Origin: JBBRYW01 sp038253945
Lineage (GTDB): Bacteria; Actinomycetota; Thermoleophilia; Gaiellales; Gaiellaceae
Length of the DNA: 54,393 nucleotides
Assembly: GCA_038253945.1 (NCBI GenBank)
Contig: JBBSGR010000016.1
Span: 1-54,393, forward strand
Reading direction: 5' to 3'
This document shows, piece by piece, positions 42,777 through 51,367 of this stretch; position 1 is the first letter of the stretch, and each line of letters opens with the position of its first letter. Both the position numbers and the translations under genes were made by a program. The notes below the pieces were generated by a model, which saw only the letters and a program-made list of their open reading frames with translations, searched no databases and had not been told where the DNA came from.

Positions 42777-43127
42777 ATGGCGTCGTACGCGGTCAATGAG
42801 CACGCCGTGGCGCAAGCGAGACGGCTGATCCACGCACGCCAGTACGTGCTCGCGAGCGTCTGGAGCGAGGTGCAACCGAGTGCCGACGACGAGAACGCCT
42901 TCCTCGAGTCGCACTCATGGGATGACTACGCCGCATGGCACCTGGGGCTCACGGAGGGTGCGAGCGGCGAGACCAAGGCTCGCTACGCATTCGTCTATGG
43001 CGACTTCCGGCGCGTCCATCGGATGGGCCTGATCGCGTGTCAGTACCGGGCCGCGGAGTGGCGGCACAAAGCGATCGAGCTGGCTGCCCACGAGCTCCTG
43101 CAGTACCTCGACGACAGGCGAGCCTGA
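42777..43127 (+). CDS. Conserved small hypothetical protein
   Basis: 116 residues, full of aromatic and charged residues: SYAVNEHAVAQARRLIHARQY, then SWDDYAAWHLGLTEGASGETKARYAF and VYGDFRRVHRMGLIACQYRA. I recall similar short proteins in Actinobacteria but know no function. No membrane or signal segment. It lies alone after VapC, with 97 bp upstream and no obvious partner. Confidence 0.72.
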   Translation: MASYAVNEHAVAQARRLIHARQYVLASVWSEVQPSADDENAFLESHSWDDYAAWHLGLTEGASGETKARYAFVYGDFRRVHRMGLIACQYRAAEWRHKAIELAAHELLQYLDDRRA

Positions 43128-43329
43128 ACCACTCGGCGATCGTTCGCTCCCACCTCGAAGTCAGGCGGACGACGGTGATCAGCCCGTAAGCATCCTCGCC
43201 CGGCTCGTCCGAGAGGCTGAACACGAGCCGCTCGGGCTCGACCACTTCATGGCACTCGAACGCGCAAAAGAGCGACTCGCTGCCGCGGAGGAAGAACTGC
43301 GAAACCTCGGCCGGTTCGGCCGTCGACAC
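43128..43329 (-). pseudogene. Possible SRPBCC/AHSA1 fragment
   Basis: On the minus strand FECHEVVEPERLVFSLSDEP and GLITVVRLTS resemble the central strands of AHSA1/SRPBCC proteins. The N- and C-terminal parts are missing. Between 43330 and 43577 no convincing gene is seen; the ORFs there have no family match. Confidence 0.3.
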
Positions 43330-43577
43330 GAACGCGTCAACCTGCAGGCTGAAATCGGTCTTCAGCGGGCAGCGTTCACGCTTGCTCGGAGGCAGCTCGA
43401 GAAGAATCCACTTGAACCGCTTGAGGCACGGCGCACGCGAACCTTGCGAGCACGGCCAGGTTCCGCGGAGCGCACCCCCAGCCGTGCTCGCGAGCAGGAT
43501 GGAAGCCTCGGACTTGAGCTCTGATCACGCGTGGCCGCAATCCACTGTCGCGTGTCGCGGAGTCGTCAAGACCGAAA

Positions 43578-45506
43578 CTACGGCGCCACTGCAGCAACGC
43601 CCGTACCCCTCTCTTTGAGCGAGCCCATCTTCGCGCCGAGAGTTCGCTTGATGGAATTCGCTACGTGGTAACGCTGCATTACGGTGGCGGTCAGCGACTC
43701 CTCCGACAATGCCTTCTTGATGTCGTCAGGCGACCACAGCCGCTCGCCCTGCAGAGCCTGGCAGCCTACGACGGTCTCCACGAGTGCCTGCTCGAACCAC
43801 TCGTGGACGACGTCAACAATCGCTTTGTTGCCGCGCTCGACGCCATACTCGTCGCACCAGTAGTCAGCCATGTCCGTAAAGACGCGAAAGTCGGCATTTG
43901 CCTGGATCATGTTGTCCTCGAAGATGTACACAGCTGCGCGATCCGCGAGAAAATCCGGCGAGCGGCTACCCGCGTCTACCGAGACCCAGCTCACTTGAGG
44001 CAAATCTTGCTCGTCCGAGCTCTCTCGGTCGCCAAGTTCGCCCTCGTCAGCCAGCAGGGCGGCAAGCATCGTCCCGATCGGGTCACTCGGCTTTCGCGTC
44101 CGCGGCGGCGTCGTAGTGTCAGACTCCTTCACTGCGTCTGTAGTCTGTGATGGTTGTCGGCGCGGGAAAATCGGATCGCTGATCGTTCTGCTGCCATCTG
44201 AGCGAAGCCGGTAGCGAGAGAGCCTGAAGAGGCGTGCGTAGCTCTTCAGCCGCTCGGCGATAGAGTCGCGATGACTTGAGCTACCCGTGCCTGCGATCAC
44301 GGCGTCCATGTGATCCTTGATCTCCTGCGGCATGTTCGCGCGAAACTCGACCGCCCAATCGGCGTACGGAAGGGGCAGCCCGTTTCGCAGGAGTTGAGTA
44401 CGGGCCGTGTTCGCCGACAGGGGCTGCGCCGACCCGTTCAGCGGTTCCGCGTAGAGAACGACTCGGTCGTGCCCGAAGATGACGCCGAACTGATGCAGGC
44501 GCGTCACGCCCGACCGGCCGGTACGCATCTCGTAGAGCTCGTCCTGGTACAGCGATGCGAAATGCCCCGTGTTGACGACCTCAGAAACGTCGCGGCGAGA
44601 GTCGGTATTCGAAAGGATCCACCAGTGGATCCGGGCCTCGGGAAGCTCGACAACTCCACGTGCGTCGCTGTGCTGGTCAAGGAAGGATTTCTGGCCGCGC
44701 ACCGTGCGAAGGAGATTGCGTTTGGTGTCACCTGGATCTGCCTCCCAGCCCTCGCGGGCCTTGACCTCGACGTCGGCCGGGAAACGAAAGTAACGGCCAT
44801 TGAGGTGGCGGTTAACCCAACGGGATGGCGTCGCCACTCCTTCCGGCGCCTTCATTGTGTCAGTGTCGGGCTCGTGGCCAAGGAGCGTCACCTTCGTGCC
44901 GTGCTCACTGATCTCCTTGGGCTTCGCCTTGTCGTCGAGCGGTACCCAGTAGTTGAATTGTCCGTTCGGGAGCTCGAACTGGCGCAAACCGTACTCGTCC
45001 GTCACAGGATCTCGCCAGAGCTGAATCATCGCGCCTTTCCCAACTTTCCAGCTTTGATAGATGACGCCGGCCGGGTTGCGCGTAGCGGCGGCGACCTTGG
45101 CTCCGACGCCAAAGTTGCCGTCGTGGGCTTGTAGATGCGTCGACGAGGAAAGGTGATTGATGTACCTCAGCATCTCCTCCGCGGTCATGCCGCAGCCATC
45201 ATCGATGACGCAGAGTTTGTAGCTGCCTGTCGCCTGCCAGATCGTCCAGTCGGCATCCCAGACGATGGTCTTGGCCCCGGCCTGAAGAGCGTTCTGCGTC
45301 AGTTCGCGCAAGAACTGCAAGTCGTCACAGTCCCGACCGAGTCTCTCGAGCATGAAGCCGATGTTTGCGACGCCCATCGGCAGCGTCTTTTCGACAGCAT
45401 CAGCCGTCGGCGCTGTGTTCCCGTTCACCACGAACTCCTTTCGTGCGGCCGTAGCCACCTGGATTGGATCCGCGTCCCCGACTGACGACGGGCGGTGGGA
45501 CATCAA
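43578..45506 (-). CDS. GHKL (Hsp90/histidine kinase-like) ATPase protein
   Basis: 642 residues. The Bergerat ATP fold is clear: N-box ELTQNALQAG (68-77), G1 DDGCGM (102-107) and G2 GNFGVGAK (130-137). A middle region (about 150-420) and an acidic, Ser-rich linker (about 440-520) precede a C-terminal helical part (about 530-642). No His-kinase phosphoacceptor or membrane segment is seen. It follows the restriction endonuclease gene by 96 bp on the same strand and shares its lower GC. GHKL ATPases of the MORC/MutL type act on DNA; a role in restriction or defence is inference. Confidence 0.82.
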   Translation of the reverse strand: MMSHRPSSVGDADPIQVATAARKEFVVNGNTAPTADAVEKTLPMGVANIGFMLERLGRDCDDLQFLRELTQNALQAGAKTIVWDADWTIWQATGSYKLCVIDDGCGMTAEEMLRYINHLSSSTHLQAHDGNFGVGAKVAAATRNPAGVIYQSWKVGKGAMIQLWRDPVTDEYGLRQFELPNGQFNYWVPLDDKAKPKEISEHGTKVTLLGHEPDTDTMKAPEGVATPSRWVNRHLNGRYFRFPADVEVKAREGWEADPGDTKRNLLRTVRGQKSFLDQHSDARGVVELPEARIHWWILSNTDSRRDVSEVVNTGHFASLYQDELYEMRTGRSGVTRLHQFGVIFGHDRVVLYAEPLNGSAQPLSANTARTQLLRNGLPLPYADWAVEFRANMPQEIKDHMDAVIAGTGSSSHRDSIAERLKSYARLFRLSRYRLRSDGSRTISDPIFPRRQPSQTTDAVKESDTTTPPRTRKPSDPIGTMLAALLADEGELGDRESSDEQDLPQVSWVSVDAGSRSPDFLADRAAVYIFEDNMIQANADFRVFTDMADYWCDEYGVERGNKAIVDVVHEWFEQALVETVVGCQALQGERLWSPDDIKKALSEESLTATVMQRYHVANSIKRTLGAKMGSLKERGTGVAAVAP

Positions 45507-45602
45507 GAAGATGTGCGACCACCCGCTCGCGCGGCGGCTTCGCGTATGTGATGCTGGACTATAAACGTCCCGCCCGACGGAGCCGCCGCTCGAAGTTCGT
45601 CG

Positions 45603-46667
45603 TCAGCCGGCCGCGCGCTCGGGAAGATCCTCGAGCCGCATCACATGCCCCGGCTCATCGAGGAACCACACATGCGTTCCCCAAGCGAGGGCGGCGACAA
45701 GTTGGCGGAACGGCTGAGCGGTTCGGCTGACAAAGGCCGATAGGAAGCGGCACGCATCCACGTCGAGATTCTGCGCGGAAACCCACTCGACGAGCGCTGC
45801 CTTGCGCGCCTCGTCTATCGCGCCGGCGGTATAGACCGCCTCGACGAGCCAGAACGTTCCAGGGCCTGCGTCGAAGAGCAGGGCGTCGGGCAGCAACCGC
45901 GCCGCATCGACGTCGATCCCAAGGCGTCGGAGCAATCGAGCATCGATCACGTCCACGTGCTCACGGCTCTCGCTGATGAAGAGCACGCTCGGCTGCGCAA
46001 GGAGGCGCGGAGCCAGCTCCTCGATCACGCCCTTGAGGATGAGCGAGCTGCCGCCCGGTGAGAGCGGTCTGCTCGCGCCGCCGGGAAGCCGGACGACGAT
46101 CTGAGCGCCCGGGCCCGCGAGTTGCTGTGCGACGGCGATGCGCGCGAGCCCCGCGGTACTAAGATGCTGCTGTCGCCAATTCGAGATCGCGTGTTCGAGC
46201 GCGACGCCTCGCAGCCGCGGTTCGAAGAGCGCGGCGAAGTCAGCGGCGAGCGACCACTGCGGGACAGGCGACGTGGTGGCCGCCGTCTCGTCGCGAACGA
46301 CGGCGCCGTATTCCGCCCAGGTCCGGAAGGTCTCGTCTCGCAGCGGCTCGCGCGTGTTGTCGCCGTACCACGGCTGGTGCCGGATGCCCCAGCCGTCTAG
46401 GAGCTCGGAGAGTCCGCGCCTTCCACGCAGAGCCGCCTCGTACCACTGCCGACGCTCACTTACCCGTGTGCGCCGCGCGGCGTCGTCGCACATCCACAGA
46501 ACCATCGACGGTCTGACCTTGTTCTCGCCGTCGACTGAGCTGACGTAGTGGCAGACGAAGATCGCGGACGCGGCCAGCTGGTTTGTGAGACGGCCGCGGT
46601 GCGGGAGCTGCTCGGGAAAGATGAGTCGGAGGCGCTCCTGGCAGAGGGCGCGGCTCGGAAGGCTCAT
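45603..46667 (-). CDS. Type II restriction endonuclease, BsuBI/PstI family
   Basis: 354 residues from ATG (MSLPSRALCQERL), close to PstI/BsuBI (about 320). The C-terminal catalytic part has LLPDALLFDAGPGTFWLVEAVY (PD at 260-261, E276), the PD...E-type nuclease core of the family, then SAFVSRTAQPFRQLVAALAWGTHVWFLDEPGH. Its start overlaps the methyltransferase stop by four bases, the usual M-R coupling. Family members cut CTGCAG; the site here cannot be read from sequence. Upstream in-frame sequence lies inside the methyltransferase gene. Confidence 0.87.
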   Translation of the reverse strand: MSLPSRALCQERLRLIFPEQLPHRGRLTNQLAASAIFVCHYVSSVDGENKVRPSMVLWMCDDAARRTRVSERRQWYEAALRGRRGLSELLDGWGIRHQPWYGDNTREPLRDETFRTWAEYGAVVRDETAATTSPVPQWSLAADFAALFEPRLRGVALEHAISNWRQQHLSTAGLARIAVAQQLAGPGAQIVVRLPGGASRPLSPGGSSLILKGVIEELAPRLLAQPSVLFISESREHVDVIDARLLRRLGIDVDAARLLPDALLFDAGPGTFWLVEAVYTAGAIDEARKAALVEWVSAQNLDVDACRFLSAFVSRTAQPFRQLVAALAWGTHVWFLDEPGHVMRLEDLPERAAG

Positions 46668-48307
46668 TCGGTGTAGTAGCCCGCGACCATTGCGTCTAGC
46701 TCCGAATCGCGGAGACCGCTCCAAGAGCGAAGTACGTCGGCAGGCGGCATCGGCAGCGCCCCCAGCTCGTAGGCGGATACGGCAACGCTTCCCGTCAAGC
46801 ATCGGTAGAGGCGGTCGAAGGTTTCGGTGTTCAAAAGCCGCCGCAGGAGTGCCGGCGACAGCGCGCTGTCGATGCTGGAGCAGCGAAGGAGGTTGACGTG
46901 GTTCTCGACGACGACGGCGCCGCCCCACTCGGCCAGGGTCGCCGCATCGAGAGTGGAGACGACGAGGCGACGCGGTTGCTCGGGCGCCGTAGTCCGTTGC
47001 ACCAGGATCGTCGGCTCGGTCAATCGCATGAAGTCGTCCTGAGGACGGAGGAGGATCCAGCGCTGCGCTTCACGGGCCGCAGCGCGGCGGATCTCGCCGC
47101 CCTCCAGATCGGCTGCCCAAATAATCGGCACCGCTCCGGTTCGGCAAGCGGAGTCGATCTGCGGCTTGTGACGATTCCAGACGAGCGGTCCGGTTGACGC
47201 CTTCCAGCCGTAGTCCGACAGGCGGGCATCGAGCTGGGCGGCCTTGCGAATCAGACCGCCGTCATGGGGCGTTCGCGGCAGCAGCCAAGGCCGGTCCTCG
47301 AGGGTCCGAGGCAGAAGAGCCTGAGGCAGCTCGAGCCGCGCCGATGCTCCGTTGACCGTCACCTGGGAGCAGGCCACTTCTCGCGAGCTAGTCGCCTTCT
47401 GGAAGATGGCCAGGCACGTTTCCTGCAGCACGTCACCTGCGAAGACGCCCGCGCGCGCATCGACGAACGCGAGCCGAACGAGCGGCGCCTCGCGCGCAAG
47501 AAAGGACCGAAGCCGCTGAAAGTACGCACCTCCAAGGAAGCTCGTGGGAATAACGGCGGCGACGACCCCACCCGGCCTCACTCGCTCGACCGCCGCGTGG
47601 AGGAACAGTGCGAAGCGGTTCGCGTGACCGTAGAGCGTCGACTGCCAGCGCTCGCGAGCGGACTGCGCCAGGCGCACCCGTCCGTAGGGCGGGTTCATCA
47701 CGATGGTCTGCGGCCGGTCAGGCGCAGGAGCGAGCCCGTCACCAACTCGCAGAAGCCTCGGCAGTGGCTGGCGCTCGTGCGGAGGCAGGCGACTCCAGAG
47801 CGGCAGTAGCTCGGCGGCCAGAACCGCGTTCCCGAGCCACACTGCAATCGGATCGAGGTCCGTCCCGCCGAGGTGCGCGGATACGTCTCTCAGTGCGTCT
47901 ACCGGATCGTGAGCGGACTGAACGTAGCGCCGTAGCGAGGGAATGAGAAGCGCGCCCGCTCCGGCAGCCGGGTCGACCACTGGCCCTTCGCCAGATGCGA
48001 CCGCGAGAACCTCGCTCCACAACTCTTCGGCGAGCAGTTCGGGCGTGTAGTGGCGGCCGTGCTGCAGTCTTGTCGCAGGATCGAGAGCGTCGATGTACGC
48101 CTCCCCCAGCTCGTGCGGACCTTCCTCGAGGAGCCTAGAGACGCCCGCCTCGATCGCGACCGGGGGGCTATCGAGAGCGCGTTCCCAGATTTGCCAGTCG
48201 GGAGGTAGCCCGGCGGCAGCGGCTCGCCGCTCCCACCACTCCGGGATGCGGCTTAGGACCTCGCAAACCTCGGGAGCACATGGCTCGGTGGAGACTGCGA
48301 CGACCAT
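46664..48307 (-). CDS. Type II N6-adenine DNA methyltransferase
   Basis: 547 residues. GRHYTPELLAEELW (84-97), SAM motif I VVDPAAGAGALL (110-121), TDLDPIAVWLGN (149-160) and catalytic NPPY (205-208) define an Eco57I/M.PstI-like adenine methylase, with a C-terminal target-recognition region. It protects host DNA from the coupled BsuBI/PstI-type nuclease. First gene of the minus cassette. GC is visibly lower than in the core genes, consistent with transfer. Confidence 0.9.
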   Translation of the reverse strand: MVVAVSTEPCAPEVCEVLSRIPEWWERRAAAAGLPPDWQIWERALDSPPVAIEAGVSRLLEEGPHELGEAYIDALDPATRLQHGRHYTPELLAEELWSEVLAVASGEGPVVDPAAGAGALLIPSLRRYVQSAHDPVDALRDVSAHLGGTDLDPIAVWLGNAVLAAELLPLWSRLPPHERQPLPRLLRVGDGLAPAPDRPQTIVMNPPYGRVRLAQSARERWQSTLYGHANRFALFLHAAVERVRPGGVVAAVIPTSFLGGAYFQRLRSFLAREAPLVRLAFVDARAGVFAGDVLQETCLAIFQKATSSREVACSQVTVNGASARLELPQALLPRTLEDRPWLLPRTPHDGGLIRKAAQLDARLSDYGWKASTGPLVWNRHKPQIDSACRTGAVPIIWAADLEGGEIRRAAAREAQRWILLRPQDDFMRLTEPTILVQRTTAPEQPRRLVVSTLDAATLAEWGGAVVVENHVNLLRCSSIDSALSPALLRRLLNTETFDRLYRCLTGSVAVSAYELGALPMPPADVLRSWSGLRDSELDAMVAGYYTE

Positions 48308-48645
48308 CCAGCAAAGGGTAAGGAGGGCGCAGGATGATGCGGCTGAGATCGCTGGGTTCCGGAATCCGTACCCGCGTGCGCTTTCTGGACAAGCCCGAGC
48401 ATGCAGCTCGACGATCTTCGTGAGCGTACGACGACCGGCCTGAGGTGAACCGGCGATGATGATCGTGGAGATGAACGAGGACGACCTAGTCCGGGTTCGC
48501 CGCGCTGCCGGCGCCTACTTCCGTGCCGCAAGCGGGGAGGGGAAGCCTCTCGGCATAAAATGCCTGCAATGGCGCAATGCACCGACATCGTGGCGTTCGT
48601 AGTTCTCCGATCCGAAAACTAAACATCCGCTTGTAGGGATTTAGG
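48308..48645. other. Intergenic interval, no gene supported
   Basis: 338 bp between the methyltransferase start and tRNA-Gly. Both strands hold only short ORFs without family resemblance, and one ORF translates straight through the tRNA. The methyltransferase promoter should be here; no clear -35/-10 pair could be chosen. Confidence 0.5.
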
Positions 48646-48719
48646 AGCGGATGAAGGGACTCGAACCCTCGACCTTCTGCATGGCAAGCAGACGCTCTAG
48701 CCAACTGAGCTACATCCGC
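48646..48719 (-). tRNA. tRNA-Gly (GCC)
   Basis: The minus strand folds completely: acceptor GCGGATG with CATCCGC, D arm GCTCAGTTGGCTAGAGC, anticodon arm CTGCTTGCCATGCAG with GCC, and T arm GAGGGTTCGAGTCCCTT. CCA is not encoded. It borders the accessory region; tRNA-Gly genes are frequent integration targets. Confidence 0.96.
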
Positions 48720-48998
48720 CGGGCGCGGCCAGTATAGCCGGCGCACGGCGGCTTGAACTCGAGGCTGAGGCGATGTCGCCGAGCGACTGCAGAGCAGGTT
48801 GCTATGCGCGCTGGTCGGCCAAGCTACGCCGGATCTCGGCCCGCTCAGGCAGAGTAGGTACAGGACGGCTCCACCGTTCAGCGCCCAGGCAGCGCCGGCC
48901 TTGCCGCCGCCGGCCGCTGCTTTCTGAATCAGCATGTACTCCGGCGCCGACGGCGGTCAGCGCGCCGAGGAGTGGAATGTACGACGCCACTCGAAACG

Positions 48999-49279
48999 CT
49001 GCCCGCCCGCGGCTCGACGGTCGCCGGCCCCCTCAGGTGGCGCTCGAGCCGCGCCGCCTCGGTTCCGTCCCGCGCAGCTCGAACCTCGATTCCCTCCCCG
49101 CCAGTCCTCATCGAGCTCCGATCGCTCGTCGCCGACAGCGAGGACAGTCTTGCCGCCGAACCAGCCGCCCCGGCGGTCGAGCCTGCCGATGGTCTCGCTC
49201 CGGCCGCGCAGCTCGAAGCGGCAAGGTCGACCTTCGCGAGCTCGAGCGTCTCACGCACGCGCACCCGTACAAGCTGCCG
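48999..49279 (-). pseudogene. Frameshifted gene remnant next to RNase H
   Basis: Minus-strand pieces in three frames join into one plausible protein: ETLELAKVDL, then RFELRGRSETIGRLDRRG and GWFGGKTVLAVGDERSELDE, then IEVRAARDGTEAARLERHLR. At least two single-base shifts separate them (near 49210 and near 49096). A possible membrane tail follows further left (ASYIPLLGALTAVGAGV). The family is not recognised. Between 48720 and 48998 nothing else is supported. Confidence 0.4.
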
Positions 49280-49281
49280 CC

Positions 49282-49686
49282 CTACGACGTCGCCGCGTCC
49301 AGCGCCTCGTTGACCAGCCGGTCGGCGAGCTCGTTGTGCTCGCGCCGAACCGCACGATAGGTGACGCGGCCGATTTCCGCGTCGAGCTCGGCCGCCTCGC
49401 GCCACAGGCCTCGGAGCGCCTCGTTCTTCACCCGGTACTCGCCCCGCATCTGCTTCACGAGCAGCTCCGAGTCGGACACGACCTCGAGCTCCGTCACGCC
49501 GAGCCCGCGCGCGCGCGCGAGTCCGGCCACGAGCGCGCGGTACTCGGCCACGTTGTTCGTGGCAATGCCGATCGACTCACCCTCCGCCGCTAGCACATGG
49601 CCGTCCTCAGCCTCGAGTACGAAGGCGAACGCGGCTGGTCCCGGATTACCGCGCGCTCCTCCATCGGTCGAGAGGCGGGCCCTCAT
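49282..49686 (-). CDS. Ribonuclease HI-like protein
   Basis: 134 residues. RNase H acidic residues are in order: Asp in LSTDGGARGNPG (D8), Glu in ATNNVAEYRAL (E49), Asp in EVVSDSELLVKQM (D72) and the final Asp in EHNELADRLVNEA. This is the short single-domain, RNase HI/reverse-transcriptase-like form common in Actinobacteria. It cuts the RNA of RNA-DNA hybrids. Its ATG overlaps the stop of the NIF3-like gene (ATGA). Confidence 0.9.
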   Translation of the reverse strand: MRARLSTDGGARGNPGPAAFAFVLEAEDGHVLAAEGESIGIATNNVAEYRALVAGLARARGLGVTELEVVSDSELLVKQMRGEYRVKNEALRGLWREAAELDAEIGRVTYRAVRREHNELADRLVNEALDAATS

Positions 49687-50003
49687 GGCGGGGGCGCCGC
49701 CAGCGAGTACAGGTCGAACGCAGGCTCCTCGTACGGATGCGCCCCGCGCAGGGCGCGCACGATCTCCCTCTCGCGCTCGACCGGGTAGACGGTCTCGAGC
49801 CGCAGCTCGGGAACGCGCTCTTCGCGGCCGGCCACGCCAACGGCCGGCGACGCGCTCTCCCCGCCGAGGAAGGTGCCCGTCCCCTCGGCATACCAGGAGC
49901 AGCGCTCGTACTCGCCGATCCGCCCGGCACCCGCCGCGAAGAGCGCCGAGCGGACGCCCTCCAGCGCGTCTGCCGGAACGAAGACGACGAGTTTTCGGTT
50001 CAC
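49683..50003 (-). CDS. NIF3/YqfO-domain-like small protein
   Basis: 106 residues from GTG. NRKLVVFVPADALEGVRSAL, AGAGRIGEYERCSWYAEGTG and LETVYPVEREREIVRALRGA with HPYEEPAFDLY match the inserted domain of NIF3/YqfO proteins, which also occurs as a stand-alone cysteine-containing protein. The catalytic metal domain is absent. It is coupled to RNase H by a 4-bp overlap and starts 35 bp from a divergent gene. Function unknown. Confidence 0.8.
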   Translation of the reverse strand: MNRKLVVFVPADALEGVRSALFAAGAGRIGEYERCSWYAEGTGTFLGGESASPAVGVAGREERVPELRLETVYPVEREREIVRALRGAHPYEEPAFDLYSLAAPPP

Positions 50004-50038
50004 GTTTTGGCAACGTTCCACGCGGGAATCGCCTCGCC

Positions 50039-50416
50039 ATGCCAACGCTCGAGGTTCAGCCCAGGCCGACGCCCGAGGAGCGGGACGACGCGCTCGTCCC
50101 GGTCGAGGTCGACGAGGCTCTCGCGGCCAACGCCGAGATCGTCGAGGACTGGGTCGCTCCACGCCAGAACTGGGAGCTCACGCTGCGCGAGGGTCACGAC
50201 TTCGGCCGGGAGAACAACGTCGAGGGTCGCATCCTCTTCGCGGCAGGCGAGCAGACGTCGTCGTTCTCCTTCCGGCTCGACCAGCTGGACGCCGCGCTCG
50301 ACACGGGCCAGCAGCTGCTGCTGCGCTTCGAGGAGCGCGACGGCATCGCCAAGGTCGCCTACCTGAGCGAGAACGGGCTGGACGTCGAGCTGTTCCACAT
50401 CCTCACCTTTACATAA
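50039..50416 (+). CDS. Hypothetical small protein
   Basis: 125 residues from ATG. Acidic N-terminus (TPEERDDALVPVEVDEAL) then a beta-rich C-terminal region (WELTLREGHDFGRENNVEGR, LLLRFEERDGIAKVAYLSENG). No signal, membrane segment or recognised motif. It is divergent from the NIF3-like gene and converges on the EamA gene. The longer in-frame ORF upstream is a shadow of the minus genes. Confidence 0.55.
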   Translation: MPTLEVQPRPTPEERDDALVPVEVDEALAANAEIVEDWVAPRQNWELTLREGHDFGRENNVEGRILFAAGEQTSSFSFRLDQLDAALDTGQQLLLRFEERDGIAKVAYLSENGLDVELFHILTFT

Positions 50417-50433
50417 GCGCCTCGCCTCGGCCG

Positions 50434-51366
50434 TCACCCGGCACGTTCTCGTGACTCGCGCCACACGACGAACGCGACTGCCGCGACGATCACGACCGTG
50501 GCAAGCAGCACCGTGAAGGTCAGCTCCTCCGACAAGATCGCCCACCCCAGGACGACGGCGACGAGTGGATTGACGTAGGCGTAGGTCGCGACCGTGGAGA
50601 GCGGCGCGTTCTGCAGCAACCAGACGTAGGCGGTGAAAGCGAGCAGCGAGCCGATGAAGGTCAGGTAAGCGAGCCCGGCGAGCGAGCGGGTGGAGAAGCT
50701 GGAGACGTGGAACTTCGACCCCTCCCCCGCCGCGAGCCCGGAGACGATCATGAGCGCGCCCGCGGCGATCATCGGGGCAGCCGTCGAGACGAACTGATCG
50801 GCGGGCAGGCGGAGGCGGGTCGAGGCGAACGAGCCCGACGCCCAGAGCGCGGCCGCGACGACGAGCAAGAGCAGCCCCCAGAGCGGCGCCGAGCCTGGCC
50901 GGTCTCCGGGCAGGACGAGGATCGCCACGCCGAGGAACCCGACCGCAACGCCGCCCAGAGTCGCGCGGCCGATCCGCTCTCGCGCCACAAGCCGCAGCAG
51001 GATGACCCAGAGCGGGATCGACGCGAAGATGAGTGCGGCGAGGCCTGACGGAACGTCCTGCTCGGCCACCGTGACGAGGCCGTTGCCCCCGAGCAGCAGG
51101 AGCGTCCCGACGACGGCTGCGGCCAGCAGCTCGCCGCCGGAGATCGGAAGCAGGATCCGCCGGCGGCGCACGGCGAGTACCAGGTAGAGGATCGCACCGG
51201 CCAGGAAGAATCGAATCCCGGCGCCGAGGAGCGGCGGCATCGTCTCGACCATGACGCGAATTGCCAGGTAGGTCGAGCCCCAGACGAGGTAGATCGTCCA
51301 CAGGGCGAGCCAGAAGAGTCCGGAGCGGGCGTGAGCCGCCGGGCGCGGAAGCGCGAATTCCCGCAC
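50434..51366 (-). CDS. EamA/DMT-family transporter
   Basis: 310 residues from GTG with ten hydrophobic segments arranged as two EamA repeats: LFWLALWTIYLVWGSTYLAIR in the first, and LLLLVVAAALWASGSF with the second after the middle. These proteins export amino acids, nucleotides or small metabolites. Substrate unknown. The GTG is one base past the stop of the MBL-fold gene, so the genes are cotranscribed. Confidence 0.86.
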   Translation of the reverse strand: MREFALPRPAAHARSGLFWLALWTIYLVWGSTYLAIRVMVETMPPLLGAGIRFFLAGAILYLVLAVRRRRILLPISGGELLAAAVVGTLLLLGGNGLVTVAEQDVPSGLAALIFASIPLWVILLRLVARERIGRATLGGVAVGFLGVAILVLPGDRPGSAPLWGLLLLVVAAALWASGSFASTRLRLPADQFVSTAAPMIAAGALMIVSGLAAGEGSKFHVSSFSTRSLAGLAYLTFIGSLLAFTAYVWLLQNAPLSTVATYAYVNPLVAVVLGWAILSEELTFTVLLATVVIVAAVAFVVWRESRERAG

Positions 51367-51367
51367 C

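Noticed and set aside
41211..48645. CRISPR array or integrase in the accessory region
   Set aside because: No regularly spaced repeats and no recombinase motif were seen on either strand.
48486..48935. 149-codon minus ORF
   Set aside because: It translates through tRNA-Gly (the DVAQLARASACHAEG phrase is the tRNA itself).
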